From the NCBI GenBank assembly GCA_019423725.1, contig JAHZAW010000043.1, forward strand, positions 37,919 to 62,167: a DNA stretch of 24,249 nt, written 5' to 3'. The notes under the pieces were generated by a model. The model did not search any database and had not been told where the DNA came from. It was given only the letters and a program-made list of their open reading frames with translations. This stretch comes from Clostridiales bacterium. Lineage in GTDB: Bacteria; Bacillota; Clostridia; Lachnospirales; Anaerotignaceae. Shown here piece by piece: positions 1-6,509 of the stretch (position 1 is the first letter of the stretch; every line of letters starts with the position of its first letter). Made by a program: the position numbers and the translations under genes.

Positions 1-595
1 GATTGGCAGGAAGGAGATTCCAAGACCATAAGGGGCGTTGTCGATAAATCTGAGATTTCGGTAGATTTTCAGATCGCTTCAATGACAGCGGGAGATTCCA
101 AGACGTATGTCGTCTTTAAGACGGATAAAAATATTCAGGATTTCCTGAATGTGCGTACGCTTGAATTTTATATAACTGACAGCTCATATCAGGGCCTTAA
201 GATACCTAATACGGCCATTATCGAGAAAACATTTTTGAAGATACGGCACCAGCGTTGTTAAGCGTGTGAATGGCAAGGATGAACTGGTCAAGGTGGAGAT
301 AGAGTCCAGTGATGATGAATTTTCATATATCAGACAGGACTTTGATACGCTCAAGATCGGTGACATAATCCTAAACGGCACCGGTGAGACCGCTGTGGAA
401 TATACCATAAGCGAAGTTTCTACCCAGGTAGGAGTGCTCACTGCAAATGGAGCATATGCTGAGTTTGCCGGTATAACGGTGCTTGGACAGAACAGCCAGT
501 ATACCATTGCTGATCCTTCCTCGTCTTCGCTCAAGGCTTATGATAAGATAGTTGTAAACGCCTCAGATATAAATGAAGGCGACGAGTTATATTAA
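1..595 (+). pseudogene. HlyD-like membrane-fusion/efflux adaptor protein, C-terminal part, frameshifted
   Basis: The 5' end lies outside the window. Frame 1 is open from base 1 and reads to a stop at 259-261. It includes a segment ending LKIPNTAIIEKTFLKI, which resembles the beta-barrel part of HlyD-like proteins encoded next to yggS in Lachnospiraceae. From about 239 the matching C-terminal part continues in frame 2 (RYGTSVVKRVNG, later GQNSQYTIAD and ending NASDINEGDELY) to a stop at 593-595. The C-terminal part has no ATG and no Shine-Dalgarno of its own; a GTG at 266 is the only start-like codon. So one protein appears split by one extra base or two missing bases near 236-246. This could be a real mutation or a sequencing error. 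The family role is inferred: membrane-anchored adaptor with an extracytoplasmic beta domain. It lies 43 bases before yggS. Confidence 0.6.
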
Positions 596-638
596 TGAAG
601 ATATATAAGAATATTTTCTTCCGGAAAGGAGTGGTTTT

Positions 639-1346
639 ATGCCGGAATATGAATATATAGCAGAAAATATAAAAAGCATAAGGGAAAATATTGACAATGC
701 GGCAAAACGTGCTGGAAGAGATCCAAAGGATGTACTGCTTCTTGCTGTTTCAAAGACGGTGGATGTACCCAGGATCAAGGCTGCCGTGGCAGAAGGCCTT
801 GACGAACTCGGAGAAAACAGAGTTCAGGAAATAATGGAAAAATATGAACCCATGGGGCCTGATGTAAAGTGGCATTTAATTGGACACTTGCAGACAAACA
901 AAGTTAAATATATAATAGATAAGGTCAAACTGATACATTCAGTAGAGAGCCTTAAGCTTGCTGAGGAAATAGACAAGCAGGCTAAAAAGCACGGAGTTGT
1001 CGCCGATATACTTGTTGAGATAAATATGGCTAAGGAAGAGTCGAAATTTGGCATTATGCCGGAGGATACTGAGGAGTTCATAAGAAGCATCTCAAACCTT
1101 GAAAACATCAGGGTAAGAGGACTTATGACAGTGGCGCCTAATGTCGAAAACGGAGAAGAAAACAGGGTTTATTTCAGGAATATGAAGAAATTATTGGTTG
1201 ACATTAACGGCAAAAATATTAATAATATAAACATGGATGTTTTATCTATGGGTATGACCGGCGATTATATTACCGCCGTTGAGGAAGGTGCCACCATCGT
1301 CAGGGTCGGTACTGGAATATTCGGCAAGAGAAACTATAATAAATAA
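639..1346 (+). CDS. yggS: YggS/PROSC-family pyridoxal phosphate homeostasis protein
   Basis: 235 aa, the usual length for this single-domain TIM-barrel family, which binds pyridoxal 5'-phosphate but has no known enzyme activity and buffers cellular PLP and amino-acid pools. Visible marks: the PLP lysine in LLLAVSKT (K39), then GENRVQE, KWHLIGHLQTNK, the RGLMTVAP segment and the phosphate-binding region near the C-terminus (MGMTGDY...VRVGTGIFG). Most relatives have a Ser where this protein has Thr in the MGM(S/T) segment. The ATG at 639 follows AAAGGAG with 8 bases between. It begins the classic Gram-positive yggS-sepF-yggT-ylmH division-associated cluster; the next gene starts 36 bases later. 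Confidence 0.95.
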   Translation: MPEYEYIAENIKSIRENIDNAAKRAGRDPKDVLLLAVSKTVDVPRIKAAVAEGLDELGENRVQEIMEKYEPMGPDVKWHLIGHLQTNKVKYIIDKVKLIHSVESLKLAEEIDKQAKKHGVVADILVEINMAKEESKFGIMPEDTEEFIRSISNLENIRVRGLMTVAPNVENGEENRVYFRNMKKLLVDINGKNINNINMDVLSMGMTGDYITAVEEGATIVRVGTGIFGKRNYNK

Positions 1347-1382
1347 GAGCCAAAAATAAATAAACCATATTATTAGGAGGAA

Positions 1383-1928
1383 ATGGCTGTGGCAAAATTT
1401 GTAGACAAAATCAAGGATTTTATAGCAGGACCTTATGATGATGAATATGAGGACGATTATGATGAATATGAAGATGAAGATATAGAAGAATACCGCCCCC
1501 ATACAAGAGAAAGAAGGGAAGTAAGCCAGCGTGAATCCAGAGAAAGAGAAAACGTTGACTATTCTGCACCAAGATCTTCAAGAAGAAGCCAGACACAGCC
1601 CCAGGTTGTTGATTTTAAAAGCACTCAGAACACACAGCAGGTAGTTATCATGAAGCCTGAGTGTTACGAAGATGCACAGGGAATTTGTGACAACATCAAG
1701 GCAAAAAGACCCGTTGTTGTCAATCTTGAAAGGGTGGAATATCCTGTAGCTCAGAGAATAATGGACTTTTTAAGCGGTACATGTTATTCGCTTGATGGTT
1801 CTATCCAGCGTGTATCAAGCAATATTTTTATTATTGCGCCCGTAAATTTTGATATTTCAAGTGATACAAGAGAAGAACCTAAGCTCAGTAAAAGCGTTAT
1901 TCTTCCATGGGTGAGCCAGGGTAAATAA
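1383..1928 (+). CDS. sepF: Cell division protein SepF
   Basis: 181 aa. SepF anchors FtsZ to the membrane and forms rings that help septum formation. The N-terminus (MAVAKFVDKIKDFI) fits the amphipathic membrane-targeting helix of the family. It is followed by a very acidic stretch at residues 18-36 (mostly D, E and Y), then an R/S/Q-rich linker to about residue 80. The C-terminal SepF core spans roughly residues 88-170 (VVIMKPECYEDAQGICDNIK, VVVNLERVE, MDFLSGTCYSLDGSIQRVSSNIFIIAP). At 181 aa it is somewhat longer than B. subtilis SepF because of the linker. The ATG at 1383 follows AGGAGGA. Context (yggS upstream, yggT and ylmH downstream) matches the standard ylm cluster, supporting a division role. 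Confidence 0.95.
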   Translation: MAVAKFVDKIKDFIAGPYDDEYEDDYDEYEDEDIEEYRPHTRERREVSQRESRERENVDYSAPRSSRRSQTQPQVVDFKSTQNTQQVVIMKPECYEDAQGICDNIKAKRPVVVNLERVEYPVAQRIMDFLSGTCYSLDGSIQRVSSNIFIIAPVNFDISSDTREEPKLSKSVILPWVSQGK

Positions 1929-1946
1929 TTTTACTGGAGGTGTGCC

Positions 1947-2225
1947 ATGAGTATACTGCTTACAGAGGCCATCAATGTGTTTTTCAGAATTTTATACATA
2001 TTGATAGTTATCAGAGTGCTTATGTCCTGGATACCGGGCTCGGCATATTCATCCATAGGCAGGCTGATACATACTCTTACGGACCCAATACTTGGACCTG
2101 TTAAGAGAATGATGGACAAGTCTCCGCTTGGCGGAGGAATGATGCTGGATTTTTCTCCAGTTATTGCACTGTTCATTCTTGATATAATACAAATGATCTT
2201 ACTTTATATAGTATCTATGTTTTGA
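1947..2225 (+). CDS. yggT: YggT-family integral membrane protein (YlmG)
   Basis: 92 aa with two predicted membrane helices (about residues 6-28 and 68-90) joined by a short loop containing WIPGSAYS and LTDPILGPVKRMM, the conserved pattern of the YggT/YlmG family. The molecular role is not settled; homologues are linked to cell division and membrane or nucleoid organisation through their place beside sepF. The ATG at 1947 follows CTGGAGGTG. It lies 18 bases after sepF and 13 bases before ylmH, so all three are almost surely co-transcribed. Confidence 0.93.
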   Translation: MSILLTEAINVFFRILYILIVIRVLMSWIPGSAYSSIGRLIHTLTDPILGPVKRMMDKSPLGGGMMLDFSPVIALFILDIIQMILLYIVSMF

Positions 2226-2238
2226 AAGGACGAAAGTT

Positions 2239-3027
2239 TTGGATAAACATGCTCTGTTAAAAAGTTATTGTCAGCCTGATGAAAAGCTTTTGTTGGCAAA
2301 AGTTTTGGATCAGGCTGATTTAAGTTTAAGAAGACATATTGTCTGTTATACGGATTTTTTTGATCCGTCCATGAGAGGAAAGGCTTTTGAGCTCCTTAAA
2401 GGCATAAGGGATCTTAAGGTCAAAGCTTTTGGAGGATATGATGAAGCCGAAAGGGTGGTCTTTGCCCTTTATCCCGACTATTTTGATGATGATGACATAT
2501 TTTTTCCCATTGATGCGGTTAAGATAACCTATAACCAGAAATTCGCATCGTCTCTTTCCCACAGGGATTTTCTTGGCTCAATTCTGGGCCTTGGTATAGA
2601 AAGGATAAAACTCGGCGATATTCTTGTATATGAGGGAGAGGCATACTGTTTTGCCGACAGTTCCATATCTTCGTATATATGCGCGAACCTCGAAAGGGCT
2701 GGACGCACTAAGGTATCAGCCAGCATAACCGACCTTAGCCTTGTAAAGCTTCCGGAAAAGAAAATAGATGTCAAAAACGTTACCGTATCGTCCCTGAGGG
2801 CGGATACGGTTTTTGGTGCTGTTTTCGGAAAATCCAGGAGCGAAACACAGGATCTTATCAGGGCTGAGAAGGCCGCTGTAAACTGGTGTACAGTCAGAAG
2901 TGTTTCTGATATGATAAAAGAAGGGGATATACTTTCTTTAAAGGGAAGCGGCAGAGGTATTCTTATGGAAATTGGCGGCACAACTAAAAAAGGCCGTATC
3001 GTCATCACTGTCGGTCGGTATATTTAG
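2239..3027 (+). CDS. ylmH: YlmH-like RNA-binding protein with S4 domain
   Basis: 262 aa, about the normal size for YlmH. The N-terminal two thirds is the YlmH-specific region (PDEKLLLAKVLDQAD, FFDPSMRGKAFELL, HRDFLGSILGLGIER, KLGDILVYEG). The S4 RNA-binding domain is at about residues 185-245 (SSLRADTVFGAVFGKSRSETQDLI...KEGDILSLKGSGRG). B. subtilis YlmH has been tied to the rescue of stalled ribosomes and, by gene context, to cell division. The start is taken as TTG at 2239, preceded by GAAAGGA with about 8 bases between; no in-frame ATG fits the family N-terminus. Ten bases separate it from aroB, whereas many Firmicutes have divIVA next. Confidence 0.9.
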   Translation: MDKHALLKSYCQPDEKLLLAKVLDQADLSLRRHIVCYTDFFDPSMRGKAFELLKGIRDLKVKAFGGYDEAERVVFALYPDYFDDDDIFFPIDAVKITYNQKFASSLSHRDFLGSILGLGIERIKLGDILVYEGEAYCFADSSISSYICANLERAGRTKVSASITDLSLVKLPEKKIDVKNVTVSSLRADTVFGAVFGKSRSETQDLIRAEKAAVNWCTVRSVSDMIKEGDILSLKGSGRGILMEIGGTTKKGRIVITVGRYI

Positions 3028-3037
3028 GAGGAGCTTT

Positions 3038-4123
3038 ATGGAAAATATAGTTGTTGAAACGGGTACGGCATTGTATCCCATATATTTTACTGATGATTTC
3101 AAGGGACTTGAAGAAGCGGCATTAAAATGCGGATATGAGGGCAGAAAGTTATGTATAATTTCTGACAGCAATGTGGCCCCGCTTTATATTAATGCTGTTT
3201 CAGAGGAACTTGGAAAGGTATTTTCGGAGATAAAGGTATGCACCTTTGAAGCCGGAGAAAAAAGCAAGACACTTGATACCATAAGGGGATTTTATGATTT
3301 CCTTCTGGAGAACAAATTTGACAGAAAAAGCGTCATTGCCGGACTTGGAGGCGGAGTTGTCGGAGATATGGCAGGATTTGCCGCAGCCACTTTTATGAGG
3401 GGAATAGACTTCATACAGATACCTACAACACTTCTTGCCCAGGTGGACAGCAGCGTTGGAGGAAAGGTAGGGGTCGACTACGGAAAATATAAAAACGTCG
3501 TAGGAGCCTTTTATCAGCCTAAATTTGTCTATATAAATACATCTACCATTGGAACGCTTCCTGTAAGGGAATTTTCCGCCGGTATGGCTGAGGTAATAAA
3601 ATATGGCATTATCCAGTCCGAGGAATTTTATAATTATCTGCTTGAAAATAAGGAGAGCATCAAAAATTTTGATAAGGATGCCCTTAAATATATAATCCGT
3701 TCATGCTGTGATATGAAAGCCTGTGTAGTTGGCAGGGATGAGCATGACACAGGCGAGAGAGAAATACTCAACTATGGCCATACCATAGGCCATGCGGTCG
3801 AGGGACTTAAGGAATTCGTGCTCCTTCATGGAGAATGCGTTGCCATAGGAATGGCAGCTGTTTTAGGCATGTCAGTAAAGAGAGGCTATATATCAGCTGA
3901 AAAGGCTGAGGAGATAAAGGCTCTCCTTAGATATTTTGACCTGCCCACATCCGTATCTGGACTTGACGCAGATACAGTATATGAACAGCTCTTCCATGAT
4001 AAGAAGGTAAATTCTGATAAATTAAAATTTGTTATAGCCGACAGTATAGGCAGTACCATAAGGACATCCGATGTATCAAAGGATGAGGTAATGGAAGCCA
4101 TAGAATCGGTGTTAGAGGGTTGA
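3038..4123 (+). CDS. aroB: 3-dehydroquinate synthase
   Basis: 361 aa, the usual length. AroB converts DAHP to 3-dehydroquinate, the second step of the shikimate pathway, using NAD+ and a divalent metal in the cytoplasm. Visible motifs: the NAD-binding glycine-rich segment GLGGGVVGDMAGFAA (from about residue 102), PTTLLAQVDSSVGGKVGVD (129-147), KNVVGAFYQP, the metal ligands E185 (AEVIKYG), H248 (NYGHTIGHAVE) and H264 (LLHGE). All expected active-site residues seem present. The ATG at 3038 with AGGAGG eight bases ahead is a far better start than the longer open frame that overlaps ylmH. It sits alone, without other aro genes, between ylmH and lspA (4-base gap), which is an unusual site. Confidence 0.97.
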   Translation: MENIVVETGTALYPIYFTDDFKGLEEAALKCGYEGRKLCIISDSNVAPLYINAVSEELGKVFSEIKVCTFEAGEKSKTLDTIRGFYDFLLENKFDRKSVIAGLGGGVVGDMAGFAAATFMRGIDFIQIPTTLLAQVDSSVGGKVGVDYGKYKNVVGAFYQPKFVYINTSTIGTLPVREFSAGMAEVIKYGIIQSEEFYNYLLENKESIKNFDKDALKYIIRSCCDMKACVVGRDEHDTGEREILNYGHTIGHAVEGLKEFVLLHGECVAIGMAAVLGMSVKRGYISAEKAEEIKALLRYFDLPTSVSGLDADTVYEQLFHDKKVNSDKLKFVIADSIGSTIRTSDVSKDEVMEAIESVLEG

Positions 4124-4127
4124 TGCT

Positions 4128-4607
4128 ATGATAATACCAATAATACTGGCTGTAGTTCTTTTTATTATCGACCAGGCAACAAAATATATAGCTTTGACAA
4201 AGCTCAAGCCCATTGGGAATATTACCTTTATAAAGGGATTTATGGACTTTACCTTTGTGGAAAACAGAGGGGCGGCCTTTGGCATACTTAATGGAAAGGT
4301 ATGGCTGCTGCTCATTGTGGCTGCGGTCATATGTATAGTCATAATCGCCGCCATGCTCAAGATGCCAGACACCAGGGAATATAAATGGCTCAAATGGTCG
4401 CTTATGCTCATACTTGCCGGAGCAGTAGGAAACGTGGCTGACAGGCTCATAAGGGGATATGTGGTAGACTTCTTTGAGTTTACGTTCATTACCTGGCCTG
4501 TGTTTAATATGGCAGATATTTATGTTGTCGTTGGGACCATAGCCATGGCGATACTGGTCCTGTTTGTGATAAAAGACGATAAGGAAGAAAAAAATGCAGG
4601 AAAATGA
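4128..4607 (+). CDS. lspA: Prolipoprotein signal peptidase (signal peptidase II)
   Basis: 159 aa, four membrane helices (about residues 3-16, 57-76, 87-103, 130-148). LspA is an aspartyl protease that removes signal peptides from diacylglyceryl-modified lipoproteins in the membrane. Conserved blocks are present: DQATKY near the N-terminus, FVENRGAAFGI (43-53), GAVGNVADRL, and the catalytic aspartate pair in YVVDFF (D114) and FNMAD (D130). The ATG at 4128 follows AGAGGG in the end of aroB. The lspA-rluD pair is a common Firmicutes arrangement; the end overlaps or abuts rluD depending on which rluD start is used. Confidence 0.96.
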   Translation: MIIPIILAVVLFIIDQATKYIALTKLKPIGNITFIKGFMDFTFVENRGAAFGILNGKVWLLLIVAAVICIVIIAAMLKMPDTREYKWLKWSLMLILAGAVGNVADRLIRGYVVDFFEFTFITWPVFNMADIYVVVGTIAMAILVLFVIKDDKEEKNAGK

Positions 4608-5520
4608 TATGATAACATTTGCCGCTGAAGCGGACGATGTTGGAAAAAGAATAGATGTGTTTGCTGCTGAAAATTATGAGGAGCTTTCCAGAAGCGGGAT
4701 CAAAAAAATAATCGATGCCGGCGGAGTCCTTGTAAATGGAAAGGCTGTAAAGGCGAATTATAAAATAAGGAGCGGCGATGTTGCCACCCTTACGGTCCCC
4801 CAGACGGAGCCTCTTGAGATACTGCCCCAGGACATACCCCTTGATATACTTTATGAGGATGATGATGTCATTGTCATAAATAAACCCCAGGGTATGGTAG
4901 TGCATCCGGCGCCTGGACATTATACGGACACGCTGGTCAACGCTCTTTTATACCACTGCGGAGACAGCCTTTCGGGCATCAATGGCGTGCTGCGCCCTGG
5001 TATAGTCCATAGGATAGATATGGACACATCGGGGGTCATAATGGCAGCTAAGAATAATAATGCCCATAGGAGCCTTGCAAAACAGCTGGCGGAACACACC
5101 ATAACAAGAAAATATAATGCCATTGTCTATAATAACATAAAGGAAGATGAGGGCACAGTGGATAAACCTCTGGGAAGGAACCCCAATGACCGCAAAAAGA
5201 TGGCGGTAGTTCCAAGCGGCGGAAGAAGGGCTGTTACCCATTATAGAGTTATCGACAGACTTGGCAAATTCACATATATAGAGGCGCAGCTTGAGACTGG
5301 AAGAACACATCAGATAAGGGTGCATATGACCTATATCGGACACCCGCTTTTGGGTGACAGTGTTTATGGTCCAAAGAAGCAGCCTTTTAATTTGAAGGGG
5401 CAGGTGCTCCATGCAAGGGTGCTTGGGTTCATACATCCTTCCACGGGAGAATATATGGAGTTTGAGTCTCCTCTGCCGGATTATTTTGTAAAACTGCTTG
5501 ACAGGTGCAGGCAGATATAA
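4594..5520 (+). CDS. rluD: RluA/RluD-family pseudouridine synthase (23S rRNA)
   Basis: 308 aa. An S4 RNA-binding domain (about residues 17-75: KRIDVFAAENYEELSRSGIKKII, VNGKAVKANYKIRSGD) precedes the RluA-type catalytic domain. The catalytic aspartate is D142 in GIVHRIDMDTSG; GRTHQIRVHM and HPLLGDSVYGPK follow as expected. The family isomerises uridines, for RluD in helix 69 of 23S rRNA; the exact target here is not proven. Two starts are possible: ATG 4594, which overlaps lspA by 14 bases and has AAGGAAG upstream, and ATG 4609, which has AGGA upstream and gives an N-terminus (MITFAAEADDVGKRID) closer to relatives. In B. subtilis the homologue also follows lspA and precedes the pyr operon. Confidence 0.94.
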   Translation: MQENDMITFAAEADDVGKRIDVFAAENYEELSRSGIKKIIDAGGVLVNGKAVKANYKIRSGDVATLTVPQTEPLEILPQDIPLDILYEDDDVIVINKPQGMVVHPAPGHYTDTLVNALLYHCGDSLSGINGVLRPGIVHRIDMDTSGVIMAAKNNNAHRSLAKQLAEHTITRKYNAIVYNNIKEDEGTVDKPLGRNPNDRKKMAVVPSGGRRAVTHYRVIDRLGKFTYIEAQLETGRTHQIRVHMTYIGHPLLGDSVYGPKKQPFNLKGQVLHARVLGFIHPSTGEYMEFESPLPDYFVKLLDRCRQI

Positions 5521-5567
5521 GATTTAACACAACATTTTGAAAGCATGCTGTATAAGGAGGCGGAGAA

Positions 5568-6509
5568 ATGTTTTTGCACCGTAAGGATTTTTTGGGACTG
5601 CGTGATCTGACGGCGGAGGAACTGGATTATGTCCTTAAAACTGCCGAGACCATGAAGTTTGTCATAAATCAGAAAAATAAAAAGGTCCCCCATCTTCAGG
5701 GGAAATCGGTCATAATACTTTTTTATGATTCCAGTGCCAGGGCAAAACTTTCCTATGAACTGGCGGCTCAGCATCTAAGTGCCAATGTGGTCGATATGAT
5801 GGCCACGGCAGCCAGTGAAAATAAGGAAAGACTTCAGGATATGGGACAGCTCATAGACCAGATGGGAGCGGATTTTATCATACTCAGGCATCCCATGTCA
5901 GGAGCCGCCAGGCTTTTGGCTGACAGCGTGGAAGCCTCAGTCATAAACGCGGGAGACGGATTTAACGAAAATCCTGGACAGTCTCTCCTCGACCTTCTTA
6001 CCATAAAGGAAAGCAAGGGCGGCTTTGAAGGATTAAAGGTCGCCATAATCGGAGATATAACCCACAGCAGGGTATCAAAGAGCAATATATGGGGACTTTT
6101 AAAGCTGGGTGCTGAAGTATGTGTTTCAGGACCTTCGACCCTTATACCTCTGGAGCTGGAAAGTTTTGGGGTAAAAGTATGTTATGAGCCAAAGGAAGCC
6201 GTTGATGGGGCTGATGTAATTTTATCCACAAGGATATCAGGCCAGGTAAAGGATGACAACCTAATACCGTCTCTGGATGAGTACAGGAGCATGTTCCTTA
6301 TAGATGAAAATATGCTCAAGTACGCTAAAAAGGATGCCATAGTCATGCATCCAGGCCAGATACAGAGGGGCGTTGAGATAGCGACCAGCATAGTCAACAG
6401 CCGCCAGTGTATCGTTAATGACCAGATAGGAAATAGTGTTGCCGTAAGGATGGCTATGCTTTATATACTCTCACAGATTGGGGGCGGACTTCGTGAAGCG
6501 TTTGATTAA
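5568..6509 (+). CDS. pyrB: Aspartate carbamoyltransferase-like protein with altered active site
   Basis: 313 aa, full length for an ATCase catalytic chain, and homologous throughout: ILRHP (105-109), INAGDG (126-131), QSLLDLLTI (138-146), VAIIGDITHSRVSKSN (158-173), STRISGQ, MHPGQIQRGVEI. By eye alignment several catalytic positions are changed. The carbamoyl-phosphate loop STRTR reads SARAK (56-60). The active-site His of the HPTQ motif is Asn (N135 in NENPGQ). The Ser/Lys loop of the neighbouring subunit reads AASENKE, with the Lys displaced by one. HP(L/A)P is HPGQ. The Arg residues of RHP, SR and TR remain. The frame is intact, with codon use like its neighbours, so it is not a decaying pseudogene. 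The ATG at 5568 follows AAGGAGGCGGAG. It overlaps the pyrC-like gene. Aspartate carbamoylation is doubtful: it may act on another substrate or be structural. Confidence 0.85.
   Translation: MFLHRKDFLGLRDLTAEELDYVLKTAETMKFVINQKNKKVPHLQGKSVIILFYDSSARAKLSYELAAQHLSANVVDMMATAASENKERLQDMGQLIDQMGADFIILRHPMSGAARLLADSVEASVINAGDGFNENPGQSLLDLLTIKESKGGFEGLKVAIIGDITHSRVSKSNIWGLLKLGAEVCVSGPSTLIPLELESFGVKVCYEPKEAVDGADVILSTRISGQVKDDNLIPSLDEYRSMFLIDENMLKYAKKDAIVMHPGQIQRGVEIATSIVNSRQCIVNDQIGNSVAVRMAMLYILSQIGGGLREAFD

Noticed and set aside
228..262. Programmed frameshift in the HlyD-like gene
   Set aside because: No recognised slippery heptamer with a downstream structure is apparent, and such adaptors are not known to use one; mutation or sequencing error is simpler.
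5521..5567. PyrR-type attenuator before the pyrB-like gene
   Set aside because: The 47-base gap is too short and shows no antiterminator/terminator pair; only the AAGGAGG ribosome site is visible.
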